From: an uncultured Clostridia bacterium
GTDB taxonomy: Bacteria > Bacillota > Clostridia > Oscillospirales > Acutalibacteraceae
Direction: 5' to 3'
Assembly (NCBI GenBank): GCA_945874765.1
Contig: CAMCHQ010000004.1
Span: forward strand, 1-64,000
Length of the DNA stretch: 64,000 bases
The first letter of the stretch is position 1. Each line of letters begins with the position of its first letter. Of the stretch, positions 16,404 to 26,327 are shown one piece after another. The notes below the pieces were generated by a model, which worked only from the letters and a program-made list of their open reading frames with translations, had not been told where the DNA came from and did no database searches. The position numbers were made by a program, and so were the translations under genes.

Positions 16404-16433
16404 ATGAGAGTTAAGAATATACTTAACTCTCAT
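16404..16433 (+). other. Perfect 12-base hairpin in the ftsL-PBP gap
   Basis: ATGAGAGTTAAG and CTTAACTCTCAT enclose a 6-base loop. No T run follows, so it is not a classical terminator. It may be an RNA processing or stabilising element, or an operator. Confidence 0.5.
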
Positions 16434-16480
16434 ATGTTATTATTAAATAAGAGAACAATTGCGAGGGAGATGATTGAAAA

Positions 16481-18691
16481 GTGAATACTTCAAAAAGAAT
16501 GCTCAAAAGAATTCTTATTATGGCGGTCGTAATCATCTTTCTTATGACAACAACGGCGGCGAGAGTTTTTTATCTTACAATCATACGAGGTGAGGAACTT
16601 TCGGAAAAGGCTGAAACCCAACAGCTTAAAGATACGGAAATCACGGCAATGCGTGGTACGATTTATGACTCAAACGGAAACGTACTCGCTCAGTCGGCTT
16701 CTGTTTGGAACGTTTTTATCGACCCGCTTAACATTAAAGACAAACAAAGAGATTTGATTGTTGACGAATTTGCAAACCTCTTCGGATATGACGCCGACGA
16801 GAAAAAAGAGTTTTACGACAAAACAACTCATAAAAATCACTATGAACTTATTGAGAAAAAAGTCGAAAATAACATAAAAGAGAAACTTTCAAAATTCGTG
16901 TCGAAAAACAGTCTCGGCGGTTGTATCGGCACCGAACAGACAACTAAGAGATATTACCCTTACGGCTCTCTTGCATCAAGCGTTATCGGCTTTACCGGTT
17001 CTGATGACCAAGGTCTTTCGGGTATCGAGGCTTACTATGACGAACAGCTTACCGGTACAAACGGCAGAATAATTACAGCAAAGGACGCAAAGTCAAATAA
17101 TATCGCAAATGATTATGAAACAAGCATTGCGGCTTCCGACGGCGATTCGATAGTTCTTACAATCAATCAAACCATTCAGTATTATCTTGAAAAAGGTTTG
17201 AGAGAAACTATGAACGAGTATCAGGCTAAGGGCGCTTACGGCGTTGTAATGAATTGTAATACAGGCGCCGTGCTTGCAATGTCATCACTTCCGGATTACG
17301 ATTGCAACGACCCTTATAAACTTACATACAGCAAGGATAAAAACGCAATTAAAAAGTTAAGCGATAAAAAAGCAAAGCAAGAGGCTGAAAGCGCCGCAGT
17401 TCAAAATCAGTGGCGTAATTTTACAGTATCCGACACATATGTACCCGGCTCTGTTTTTAAAACATTTGTCGCTTCTGCCGCTTTGGAGGAAAAAGTTGTA
17501 AATATGAACACAACATATACCTGCACCGGTGCAATTCAAGTTGATAAATACAAAATGAAGTGCCACTATCATCCGGGTCACGGCACACAAACACTTACTC
17601 AGGGACTTGAAAATTCCTGTAACCCGTTCTTTATCACAATCGGTCAAAAATTAGGAGTTCATAATTACTTCAAGTATTTTAACGCATTCGGTTTTACCCA
17701 AAAGACAAATATCGACCTTCCTGGTGAGGCTTCACCTCAGTATTACAAGGAAGACCAGTACGGCATAGTTGAACTTTCGTCTGCATCATTCGGTCAGACA
17801 AACTCGCTCACTCCTATTCAGGTTTGCACAGGTCTCAGCGCAATTGCAAACGGCGGTAAACTTTTACAGCCTTATCTTGTGTCAAGCATTGTCGATTCAA
17901 ACGGCAAAACGGTTAAAAAGACCGAAACAAAGGAAATCAGACAGGTAATCAGTGCCGACACTTCCGAAAAGGTAAGAAAAATGATGAAATCCGTTGTTGA
18001 TAACGGTACAGGTAAAAACGGCTACGTTGCAGGTTACAGCGTCGGCGGTAAAACAGGTACTTCAACAAAGCTCGGCGAATCGAAAAACGGCGAGGGCGAT
18101 AAGTATATCGTATCTTTCGGCGCAATTGCTCCGAGTGACGACCCTGAAATCGCAATGCTTATTATTGTTGATGAACCTAATCAGGATTTGGGCGGCGGTG
18201 CTCTTTGTGCTCCTATTGCCGCACAGGTTACGCAAGAGGCTATGAATGTTCTCGGTGTTGAGCCGAAATATGACGAATCGGAAATGAAAGACCTTCCAAA
18301 GCAAACGCCAAACGTAATCGGCAAGAGCCTTGACGACGCTAAAAAGATTCTTAAAGAAAACAGTCTTAATTATGTTGTTGTCGGCAGCGGCTCAAATGTA
18401 ACAAGACAGTGCCCGTCGGGTTCCGATTCCATTCCAAACGGCGGTACGGTTTATATCTATACCGATGACAGCGAAAAGCAAACGGTAACTGTTCCCGATT
18501 TCACAGGTCTTACGGTTAATGAGGCTAAGGACCTTGCCGCAAGCAATAATCTTAATATCCAAATTGCAGGAAACAATATGTCAAGCGGAACGGTTGTTGC
18601 ATACAGGCAAAGCGAAGAAAAGCAGGCAAAGGTTGAAAAGGGCAGCGTTGTTACCGTTACATTTAAAAATACACAGTCTGTATTAGACTAA
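16481..18691 (+). CDS. ftsI: Septal class B penicillin-binding protein with PASTA domains
   Basis: 736 residues, GTG start with GAGGGAG upstream. A transpeptidase that crosslinks septal peptidoglycan with its SEDS partner FtsW. There is one N-terminal membrane anchor (residues about 9-29) and a PBP dimerisation domain (MRGTIYDSNGNVLAQS). The transpeptidase has SVFK (nucleophile Ser about 324), SCN and KTGTS (about 524-528). Two PASTA domains close the protein (residues about 605-735). The PASTA tail resembles Bacillus PbpB/SpoVD, so a sporulation-specific SpoVD role is an alternative. Confidence 0.93.
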   Translation: MNTSKRMLKRILIMAVVIIFLMTTTAARVFYLTIIRGEELSEKAETQQLKDTEITAMRGTIYDSNGNVLAQSASVWNVFIDPLNIKDKQRDLIVDEFANLFGYDADEKKEFYDKTTHKNHYELIEKKVENNIKEKLSKFVSKNSLGGCIGTEQTTKRYYPYGSLASSVIGFTGSDDQGLSGIEAYYDEQLTGTNGRIITAKDAKSNNIANDYETSIAASDGDSIVLTINQTIQYYLEKGLRETMNEYQAKGAYGVVMNCNTGAVLAMSSLPDYDCNDPYKLTYSKDKNAIKKLSDKKAKQEAESAAVQNQWRNFTVSDTYVPGSVFKTFVASAALEEKVVNMNTTYTCTGAIQVDKYKMKCHYHPGHGTQTLTQGLENSCNPFFITIGQKLGVHNYFKYFNAFGFTQKTNIDLPGEASPQYYKEDQYGIVELSSASFGQTNSLTPIQVCTGLSAIANGGKLLQPYLVSSIVDSNGKTVKKTETKEIRQVISADTSEKVRKMMKSVVDNGTGKNGYVAGYSVGGKTGTSTKLGESKNGEGDKYIVSFGAIAPSDDPEIAMLIIVDEPNQDLGGGALCAPIAAQVTQEAMNVLGVEPKYDESEMKDLPKQTPNVIGKSLDDAKKILKENSLNYVVVGSGSNVTRQCPSGSDSIPNGGTVYIYTDDSEKQTVTVPDFTGLTVNEAKDLAASNNLNIQIAGNNMSSGTVVAYRQSEEKQAKVEKGSVVTVTFKNTQSVLD

Positions 18692-18709
18692 AAGATATGG
18701 GGTTTTAAA

Positions 18710-20149
18710 ATGAAGCTTAAAGATTTATTAAAAGGAATTGACGTTAAAAACGATTTTAAAGATGTTGACGTTTTGGACGTTACACAGGACTCACGTCTTG
18801 TAAAAGAAGGCTCACTCTTCATTTGTATTAAGGGTGCCGCCTTTGACGGACACACTGTTGCAAAAAAAATGCTCGAAAACGGTGCGGCTGCAGTAGTTGT
18901 TGACCATGACCTCGGTCTTGAAAATCAGGTTATTGTTGAAAATTCAAGAGCGGTATATTCTCCGATTTGTGCCAATTTCTTCGGTAATCCCGCCGATAAA
19001 TTAAAACTTATCGGTTTGACCGGCACAAACGGTAAAACAACAACCACGTTTCTTATTAAGCAAATTCTTGAAAACGTCGGCAAAAAAGTCGGACTTATAG
19101 GAACTGTTCAAAATATGGTCGGCGATGAGATTTATCCTGCCAAATACACAACCCCTGACCCGTATGAACTTCAAAAGTTGTTTTCACTTATGGTTAAAGC
19201 AGGATGTGAATACTGTGTTATGGAGGTTTCCTCTCAGGCGCTTGCACAGGGCAGAGTAAACGGACTTCGCTTCACTCTCGGCGCATTTACAAATCTTACA
19301 CAAGACCATCTTGATTATCATAAAACTTGGGAAAATTACTTTAAAGCTAAGCGTAAACTTTTTGAAAACTCCGATATCGCAGTAACCAATGCAGACGATG
19401 AACACGGTTTGAAGATTATTGACGGTCTCAAATTCAGTAAAGTTGTAACTTATGCCGTTGATACAAACGATGCGACATATACCGCAAAAAATGTTAAGTT
19501 TAAGCCAAACGGTGTTGAATATGAAATCGTTTCAAATGATTCTATAGGCAGATGCATTTGCCCTATTCCGGGAAGATTTTCGGTTTATAACTCTCTTTGT
19601 GCCGTAACTTGTGCGCTTGCACTCGGTATTGATTTTGAACACGTACTTTCCGCAGTTGCTAAGTCAAAGGGCGTTAAGGGCAGGATAGAAGTTGTACCGA
19701 GCGGAAGAGATTTTACAATCATTATTGACTATGCTCATTCACCTGACGGACTTGAAAATATTATCACATCCCTTAAAGAAATCGCAAAGGGCAGGGTAGT
19801 TACACTTTTCGGCTGCGGCGGTGACAGAGATAAAACAAAGCGCCCGAAAATGGGTAAGATTGCAGCAGAACTTTCCGATTACTGCATTGTAACTTCGGAT
19901 AATCCGAGAAGCGAAAATCCACGTGCGATTATCGACGATATTCTTGTCGGAATGAAAAATATCAAAACGCCTTACACTGTTATTGAAAACAGACACGAGG
20001 CTATTGAATATGCAATTACTCACGCTAAGAAGGACGATATTATTCTCCTTGCAGGCAAGGGACACGAAACATATCAGATTTTGCCGACAGGCACAATCCA
20101 TTTTGACGAAAGAGAAGTAATTGCCGAGGTTCTCGGTAAAATGAAATAA
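18710..20149 (+). CDS. murE: UDP-MurNAc-tripeptide synthetase MurE (diaminopimelate type)
   Basis: 479 residues. ATP-dependent ligase adding the third residue to UDP-MurNAc-L-Ala-D-Glu. The ATP loop is GLTGTNGKTTTTFLIKQIL (residues about 103-121). The substrate motif DNPR (in VTSDNPRSENP) indicates meso-diaminopimelate rather than lysine specificity, by established family rules. A carbamylated lysine is expected near YFKAKRKLFE. It lies 18 bases behind the PBP and 4 bases before murF, inside one long operon. Confidence 0.96.
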   Translation: MKLKDLLKGIDVKNDFKDVDVLDVTQDSRLVKEGSLFICIKGAAFDGHTVAKKMLENGAAAVVVDHDLGLENQVIVENSRAVYSPICANFFGNPADKLKLIGLTGTNGKTTTTFLIKQILENVGKKVGLIGTVQNMVGDEIYPAKYTTPDPYELQKLFSLMVKAGCEYCVMEVSSQALAQGRVNGLRFTLGAFTNLTQDHLDYHKTWENYFKAKRKLFENSDIAVTNADDEHGLKIIDGLKFSKVVTYAVDTNDATYTAKNVKFKPNGVEYEIVSNDSIGRCICPIPGRFSVYNSLCAVTCALALGIDFEHVLSAVAKSKGVKGRIEVVPSGRDFTIIIDYAHSPDGLENIITSLKEIAKGRVVTLFGCGGDRDKTKRPKMGKIAAELSDYCIVTSDNPRSENPRAIIDDILVGMKNIKTPYTVIENRHEAIEYAITHAKKDDIILLAGKGHETYQILPTGTIHFDEREVIAEVLGKMK

Positions 20150-20153
20150 AATT

Positions 20154-21575
20154 ATGGAAGCTTTAACATTAAAAGAATTTGCCAAAGCATTAAATACTAA
20201 TACGGATTTTGACACTCAAATAAATGCTGTTTGTATCGATACAAGAAAAATCACAAAGGGTTGCCTCTTTATTTGCATTAAGGGTGAACGCTTTGACGCC
20301 CACCAATTTGCCAATGAAGCGTTAAGCCTCGGTGCGGCGGCTGTAATGATAAGTGAGGATATTGAGGTAAACGGTCCTTTCGTAAAGGTTGAAAATACTG
20401 CCAAAGCACTCCTTGACCTTTCAGGATATTACCGTTCAAAGTTTGATATCCCGGTTGTTGCACTTACAGGCTCGGTCGGTAAAACCACCACTAAGGAATT
20501 TACTTATCTTGTTGTTAATTCAAAGTTTAACGCTATTAAAACTCAGGGTAATCTTAATAACGAAATCGGCTTGCCTCAAATGCTTTTTCAAATTGATAAC
20601 AGTACCGAGGCGGCGGTTATTGAAATGGGAATGAATCATTTCGGCGAAATTCACCGTCTTGTGACTGCCACTAAGCCGACCCTTGCAATGATTACCAATA
20701 TCGGTGTGTCGCATATTGAAAATCTCGGCTCACGTGAGGGAATACTTAGAGCAAAGCTTGAAATTCTTGACGGCTTAAAGGAAGGCTCACCGTTTATCAT
20801 TAATGTTGATAACGATATGCTTAAAACCGTTCTTGATAAAGACGAGATTATGGAAAAATACAACGTAATCACCTTTGGTATTGAAAGCGAATGTGCAAAT
20901 TATAAAGCAAAAAATATCAAAGAAGAAAACGGCTCAACTTCGTTTGACATTGAATATACAAGCACAAAAATAATTCCGGAAATTAACGGTGTGACAGGTA
21001 AGTTTTACTTATGCTCACAGCATATCGTAATTCCGACTATCGGTATTCATAATATATATAACGCTCTTGCGGCATTCACTGTCGGCATAACTCTCGGCAT
21101 TGACTCTCAAAAAGCGGCAGACGCTCTTTCAAATTACGTTCCTGCCGGAATGAGGCAGAAAAGCGTTACAGTCGGCGGTATAACCTCTATTGAGGACTGT
21201 TATAATGCAAGTCCCGATTCAATGAATGCGGCAATTAAAACTCTTGCCAATACAAAGGCAAATAAAAAAATCGCTGTGTTGGGCGATATGCTGGAACTCG
21301 GCGATTATTCAAAAAAGGCTCATTTTGAAGTAGGTCAGGCTGTAGCGGATAATAAAATCGATTATCTTTTGGCTTACGGCAATGACGCAAAATATATTGT
21401 CGACGGCGCTAAAGAAAACGGAATGAAAAACGCTTTTTATTTTAATAATAAAGAAGAGCTTTCAAATAAACTTTTCGAGCTTGCAGATAAAGGTGACGCA
21501 GTGATATTTAAAGCGTCAAGAGGTATGAAGCTTGAGGATGTAATAAATAACGTGTATGACAGGTGGAAAAAATAA
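20154..21575 (+). CDS. murF: UDP-MurNAc-pentapeptide synthetase MurF
   Basis: 473 residues. It adds D-Ala-D-Ala to UDP-MurNAc-tripeptide. Mur-ligase order: an N-terminal uridine-binding domain (ITKGCLFICIKGERFDAHQF), the ATP loop ALTGSVGKTTTKE (residues about 103-115), a central domain with AVIEMGMNHFGEI, and a C-terminal domain with DCYNASPDSMNAAI. Its stop directly abuts the mraY ATG. Confidence 0.96.
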   Translation: MEALTLKEFAKALNTNTDFDTQINAVCIDTRKITKGCLFICIKGERFDAHQFANEALSLGAAAVMISEDIEVNGPFVKVENTAKALLDLSGYYRSKFDIPVVALTGSVGKTTTKEFTYLVVNSKFNAIKTQGNLNNEIGLPQMLFQIDNSTEAAVIEMGMNHFGEIHRLVTATKPTLAMITNIGVSHIENLGSREGILRAKLEILDGLKEGSPFIINVDNDMLKTVLDKDEIMEKYNVITFGIESECANYKAKNIKEENGSTSFDIEYTSTKIIPEINGVTGKFYLCSQHIVIPTIGIHNIYNALAAFTVGITLGIDSQKAADALSNYVPAGMRQKSVTVGGITSIEDCYNASPDSMNAAIKTLANTKANKKIAVLGDMLELGDYSKKAHFEVGQAVADNKIDYLLAYGNDAKYIVDGAKENGMKNAFYFNNKEELSNKLFELADKGDAVIFKASRGMKLEDVINNVYDRWKK

Positions 21576-22628
21576 ATGAACAGTACAGTAGCTTTAATAA
21601 TCAGCGCAGTAATCGCTTTCGGAGTAACGGCAGGCTTGGGCTTTGTAATTATTCCTTGGCTTCATAAATTGAAATTCGGTCAAACTATTCTTGATATCGG
21701 TCCTAAGTGGCATAAGAAAAAACAGGGTACACCTAATATGGGCGGACTTATGTTCATTATCGGTATCGTTCTTTCGTTTACCGTTACCGTTTTAATTTAT
21801 CATTTTTCAGGCGGTAAACTTGAAAGTGAATATTCATCAATTATGAACGGCCGTGAACTCGTACTTTTACTTGCAGGTTTAATCTTGGCTCTCGGTTGCG
21901 GTGCAGTCGGCTTTATTGACGACTATACAAAAATCAAACTTAAAAGAAATGAGGGCTTGTCCCCAAAGCAAAAGACGCTCGGTCAGCTTATCGTTACTTT
22001 GGGATATATAACAACTCTTTGGGTATCTCATAACACAAGCTGGTATATTCCTTTCCTCGGCAGAGTTAATTTTGAAAAGAATATTTTTACGGCTGTTGTA
22101 TTTTGGCTTCTTTCTATTTTTATTGTTTACGGTTGTGTAAACAGCGTTAATCTTACAGACGGTATCGACGGTCTTTGCTCAAGCGTTACGGCTACCGTTG
22201 CAATTGCGTTTATCGCTTTGGGTTATATTCAGGGATTTGCCGGTCTTACAATTTTCTCAGGTGCTCTTTTGGGCGGCGTTTTGGGATTTCTTTGTTGGAA
22301 CTGGAACCCTGCAAAAACATTTATGGGCGATACAGGTTCGCTTTTCCTCGGCGGAATGGTTGTAGCACTCGGCTATATGTGTAAATGCCCGATTATCTTG
22401 CTTCCTATCGGTATTGTTTACGTTTGCGAAACTATGAGTGATATTATCCAAATCGGCTATTTTAAAATTACCCACGGCAAACGTGTATTCAAAATGGCAC
22501 CTATTCACCATCATTTTGAGATGTGCGGCTGGAAAGAAAAGAAAATCTGTGTTGTATTTTCTCTCGTTAATGCAATCGGCTGTGTAATCGGCGTTCTTCT
22601 TCTCTATTTCGGCAATTTCGCAAAATAA
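21576..22628 (+). CDS. mraY: Phospho-MurNAc-pentapeptide translocase MraY
   Basis: 350 residues, ten membrane segments. It transfers phospho-MurNAc-pentapeptide to undecaprenyl phosphate, making lipid I. Catalytic motifs: GFIDDYTKIKLKRNEGLSPKQK (residues about 111-132), NSVNLTDGIDGL (about 189-200), FMGDTGSLFLGG (about 249-260) and MAPIHHHFE (about 307-315). No intergenic space separates it from murF. murD, often next, is missing. Confidence 0.97.
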   Translation: MNSTVALIISAVIAFGVTAGLGFVIIPWLHKLKFGQTILDIGPKWHKKKQGTPNMGGLMFIIGIVLSFTVTVLIYHFSGGKLESEYSSIMNGRELVLLLAGLILALGCGAVGFIDDYTKIKLKRNEGLSPKQKTLGQLIVTLGYITTLWVSHNTSWYIPFLGRVNFEKNIFTAVVFWLLSIFIVYGCVNSVNLTDGIDGLCSSVTATVAIAFIALGYIQGFAGLTIFSGALLGGVLGFLCWNWNPAKTFMGDTGSLFLGGMVVALGYMCKCPIILLPIGIVYVCETMSDIIQIGYFKITHGKRVFKMAPIHHHFEMCGWKEKKICVVFSLVNAIGCVIGVLLLYFGNFAK

Positions 22629-22661
22629 TTTATTTAAAAATAACTTGAAAGGAGTGTTCTT

Positions 22662-23837
22662 ATGCCAAATGATAATGAGCAAATAGTGGTTAAGCCAAGC
22701 AAGTGGAGAACTTTTAAAGATACCTATTTTCTCACCGGCAGTATTGATATTCCGTTTTTGGGCTTAACAATAGCACTTTTAACAATAGGTTTAATAATGC
22801 TCTTTTCAGCGTCATATCCGTACGCATATTATTATAAGGACAGTTCATATTACTATTTTATTCGTCAGATTTTATTCGCAGTCGCAGGACTTGTCGCAAT
22901 GTTTCTGATGTCGAAAATTAACTATAAAATACTGAAAGCTGTTTATAAACCGATATTTGTTATAACAATAGCACTTTTGGTTATCGTTCTTTTTTATCAC
23001 ACAAATTTTAAGGATTTCAAACGTTGGATACCTCTCGGACCTGTTACCATTCAGCCGTCCGACCTTGCAAAGTTTACGATTATATTAACTCTTGCGGTTT
23101 ATATCAGTAAAAATTATAAAAGAATGAAAACGCTGAAGTACGGCATATTAATTCCGGTCGGTGTAATAGCAATCTTCTGCGGTCTTATTTATCTTGAACA
23201 CCACCTTTCCTGTACGATTTTAATGTTTCTTATCGGCGCTACCCTTATGTTTGCAGGCGGAAGCGATTGGAAACTCTTTGCATTCGGCTTGGCAGTAATC
23301 GTACTTGTCGGTTTTCTTGTTGTAAGTTTTCCTACCTTGATTGAAAACTACGCAGGCGAAAGAATCGTTGCTTGGCTTGATAAGAATTATGACCCTATGG
23401 GTTCAAGATGGCAGACTAATAATTCACTTTACGCTATCGGCTCCGGCGGATTTTTCGGCGTAGGACTTGGTAATTCAAAGCAAAAATATCTCTATGTATC
23501 CGAACCGCAAAACGACTTTATTTTTTCAATCGTTTGTGAAGAACTTGGCTTCTTCGGCGCAGCAATAATAATTGCACTTTTTGCAGCGCTTGTTATCAGA
23601 GGCTTGATTATCGCTTCAAGATGTAAGGATAAATTCGGCTCGCTTCTTATTATCGGTGTTGTCGCTCAAATCGGACTTCAGGTTGTGCTCAATATTCTTG
23701 TTGTTACCGATTCACTTCCTAACACCGGCTTTGCACTTCCGTTTTTCTCCTACGGCGGCACGGCGATATTTATGCTTCTTTTTGAAATAGGCGTTGTTCT
23801 ATCGGTATCACGAAAAACTAATCAACAAAAGGTATAG
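22662..23837 (+). CDS. ftsW: SEDS peptidoglycan glycosyltransferase FtsW (or SpoVE)
   Basis: 391 residues, about ten membrane segments, with AAAGGAG before the ATG. It polymerises lipid II at the septum with the class B PBP. Family markers are RWIPLGPVTIQPSDLAKFTIIL (residues about 121-142), the loop GSRWQTNNSLYAIGSGGFFGVGLGNSKQKY, and ALPFFSYGGTA near the C-terminus. Sequence alone does not separate FtsW from the sporulation paralogue SpoVE. Position between mraY and murG fits either. Confidence 0.93.
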   Translation: MPNDNEQIVVKPSKWRTFKDTYFLTGSIDIPFLGLTIALLTIGLIMLFSASYPYAYYYKDSSYYYFIRQILFAVAGLVAMFLMSKINYKILKAVYKPIFVITIALLVIVLFYHTNFKDFKRWIPLGPVTIQPSDLAKFTIILTLAVYISKNYKRMKTLKYGILIPVGVIAIFCGLIYLEHHLSCTILMFLIGATLMFAGGSDWKLFAFGLAVIVLVGFLVVSFPTLIENYAGERIVAWLDKNYDPMGSRWQTNNSLYAIGSGGFFGVGLGNSKQKYLYVSEPQNDFIFSIVCEELGFFGAAIIIALFAALVIRGLIIASRCKDKFGSLLIIGVVAQIGLQVVLNILVVTDSLPNTGFALPFFSYGGTAIFMLLFEIGVVLSVSRKTNQQKV

Positions 23838-23846
23838 GTAAAAGTT

Positions 23847-24980
23847 ATGAAAATTTTATTTGCTACAGGCGGCACGGCAGGTCATATCAATCCGGCTCTC
23901 GCAGTCGCTTCATATATAAGAGAAAAATATCCCGAAAGTGAAATTATGTTTGTCGGCACAGCCGACCATATGGAGTCACGTCTTGTTCCGAACGCAGGTT
24001 TTGATTTTAAAACAATTAAGATTTCAGGTTTTCGCCGTTCTTTTGCTCCAAAGGCAATTGCTCATAATATCAAAACAGTATGTCAGCTTGTCACTTCTAA
24101 TAATGCAAGTAAGAAAATAATCAAGGACTTTAAGCCTGATGTCGTAGTCGGCTTTGGCGGATACGTTTCGGGTCCCGTTCTTCAAACAGCGGTAAGTATG
24201 CATATTCCTACTTGTATTCACGAGCAAAACGCATATCCAGGCGTTACAAATAAAACACTTGCGAAAGAAGTGGATAAAGTAATGCTTACGGTTGAGGACG
24301 CTAAAAAGCATCTTGAACCTAAAAATGATGTAGTCGTTACCGGACTTCCCGTTCGTGGCGAACTTCTTAAAGCACGTAAGGACGTATCAAGAAAAGAACT
24401 CGGCATACCTAACGGTAAATATCTTGTCCTTTCTTTCGGCGGTTCACTCGGTGCAAAACCTCTTAATGACGCAATGTTTGATATTCTTCTTGAAAGTGCA
24501 AAAACAGATAAATATTACCACATTCATTCAGTCGGTACTAACGGCGGTGAATTTCTCGAAAAATTCAAGGAAAACGGTTTCGTCGAGGGTAAAAAAGGTT
24601 TGGTAAAGGGTAACGTAGAGGTAAGACAGTATATTGACGATATGGATACCTGTATGTCGGCTTCAGACCTTGTAATCGGCAGAGCAGGCGCTTCAAGCCT
24701 TTCCGAAATCGAAGCACTCGGCAAAGCGTCTATCCTTATTCCGTCACCTTATGTTGCAGAAAATCATCAGTTCCATAACGCTATGGCACTTGTAAACCGT
24801 GGCGCAGGCTCAATTATCGAGGAAAAGGATTTAACATCCGATTCTCTTAAAGCGGCGATAGATTCAATGCTTTCAAATCCTGCCAAACTTATTCAAATAG
24901 AGGAAAATGCCAAGAATATGGCAATAACGGACGCAAGAGAGAGAATAGCTGATATTATTGTATCCCTTGCAAATAACTAA
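23847..24980 (+). CDS. murG: UDP-GlcNAc transferase MurG
   Basis: 377 residues, GT28 family, membrane-associated. It adds GlcNAc to lipid I to give lipid II. Conserved loops: ATGGTAGHINPALAVA (residues about 6-21), VVGFGGYVSGP (about 97-107), HEQNAYPGVTNK (about 128-139), SFGGSLGAKPLND in the donor domain and the sugar-nucleotide motif GRAGASSLSEIEA. It lies 9 bases after ftsW. Confidence 0.97.
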   Translation: MKILFATGGTAGHINPALAVASYIREKYPESEIMFVGTADHMESRLVPNAGFDFKTIKISGFRRSFAPKAIAHNIKTVCQLVTSNNASKKIIKDFKPDVVVGFGGYVSGPVLQTAVSMHIPTCIHEQNAYPGVTNKTLAKEVDKVMLTVEDAKKHLEPKNDVVVTGLPVRGELLKARKDVSRKELGIPNGKYLVLSFGGSLGAKPLNDAMFDILLESAKTDKYYHIHSVGTNGGEFLEKFKENGFVEGKKGLVKGNVEVRQYIDDMDTCMSASDLVIGRAGASSLSEIEALGKASILIPSPYVAENHQFHNAMALVNRGAGSIIEEKDLTSDSLKAAIDSMLSNPAKLIQIEENAKNMAITDARERIADIIVSLANN

Positions 24981-25028
24981 ATAACAAATTAATCGCTTTT
25001 GCATAGTATAACGTGCGGAGGTGATTAA

Positions 25029-26327
25029 ATGGAATATTTTAAAATTAACGGCGGCAAAAAACTATTTGGGCAAATCTCGGTCCACGGTGCTAAAAATTCC
25101 GCTTTGCCGATTCTTGCTTCAACACTTTTAATCAAGGGCGAAAGCGTTATACATAATTGTCCCGATTTAAGCGACGTGAGAGTAACTCTTGATATATTGA
25201 AATCTCTCGGCTGTAAGGTTAAAAGGGAAAATGATACGGTTTTAGTTGACGCAAGTAATGTCACTAATAATGAAATAAGCGAGAAAACTATGCGAACAAT
25301 GCGTTCGTCGATAATCTTTTTAAGCGCTCTTCTTTCAAGGCAGGGCAGTGCTTCGATTTTTTATCCCGGCGGCTGTGAAATAGGAGTAAGACCTATTGAC
25401 CTGCATCTAAAAGCACTCAAAGATTTAGGAGCAAACGTCAGCGTAAACGGTTCTTCAATTAATGCCGATGCCGCTTTAATTATAGGTACAAAAATTATTT
25501 TGCCGTTTCCAAGCGTCGGCACAACCGAAAATATAATTATTGCCTCGGCAATTTCCAAGGGAAAAACAGTTATAGTCAATCCGGCACGTGAGCCTGAAAT
25601 CAGCGACCTTGCCGATTTTCTTAATCATTGCGGAGCAAAAATATACGGCGCAGGGGAGTCGACAATTGTTATTGACGGTGTAAACAGTCTTTACCCATAT
25701 GAACATACAATTATCCCCGACAGAATACTTGCCTCAACATATATGTCGCTCGGTGCAGTTTGCTCAAAGGAGCTGACAGTCAATAATATTCGGCAATCTC
25801 ATTTGTCACCCGTTTTTCCCGTATTTAATGAGATGGGGTGCAAAATATATCTGTCGGATAATTCATTAACGCTTGTATCGCCCAAAAGGCTTAAACGTGT
25901 TAAAAGTATAAAAACTATGCCTTATCCGGGCTTTCCCACCGATTCTCAATCTCCTGTTGCAGTTGCTCTTTCACTTGCAAATGGCACGTCAATTTTGCAG
26001 GAAACAATATTTGAAAATCGTTTCAGATATGTAAGCGAGCTTAACAGATTCGGCACGGATATTGAAATTAAGGATAATATCGCCGTTATTAACGGTGTTG
26101 ATAAGCTTCACTGTGCAAACGTTCACGCAACAGATTTACGTGGCGGCGCCGCACTCGTTGTTGCGGCTCTTTGCGCAAGCGGTGAAAGCAATATATATAG
26201 TATAGAACATATAGATCGAGGATACGAAAATCTTGAAAATGCACTTTCTTCAATAGGTGCAGATATTAAGAGGAGTAAAAATGAGGGAGCAACCAAAGAA
26301 AAAACAGTCAAAAAAGAATACGAATAA
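25029..26327 (+). CDS. murA: UDP-GlcNAc 1-carboxyvinyltransferase MurA
   Basis: 432 residues. It transfers enolpyruvate from PEP to UDP-GlcNAc, the first committed step of peptidoglycan synthesis. GHGAKNSALPILASTLL-type N-terminus (VHGAKNSALPILAS, residues about 19-32). The fosfomycin-target cysteine lies in PGGCEIGVRPIDLHLKAL (Cys about 117). The C-terminal domain has FPTDSQSPVAVALS, slightly changed from the common FPTDMQ(A/P)Q. AGGTGATTAA precedes the ATG. The end overlaps divIB by 47 bases. Confidence 0.94.
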   Translation: MEYFKINGGKKLFGQISVHGAKNSALPILASTLLIKGESVIHNCPDLSDVRVTLDILKSLGCKVKRENDTVLVDASNVTNNEISEKTMRTMRSSIIFLSALLSRQGSASIFYPGGCEIGVRPIDLHLKALKDLGANVSVNGSSINADAALIIGTKIILPFPSVGTTENIIIASAISKGKTVIVNPAREPEISDLADFLNHCGAKIYGAGESTIVIDGVNSLYPYEHTIIPDRILASTYMSLGAVCSKELTVNNIRQSHLSPVFPVFNEMGCKIYLSDNSLTLVSPKRLKRVKSIKTMPYPGFPTDSQSPVAVALSLANGTSILQETIFENRFRYVSELNRFGTDIEIKDNIAVINGVDKLHCANVHATDLRGGAALVVAALCASGESNIYSIEHIDRGYENLENALSSIGADIKRSKNEGATKEKTVKKEYE

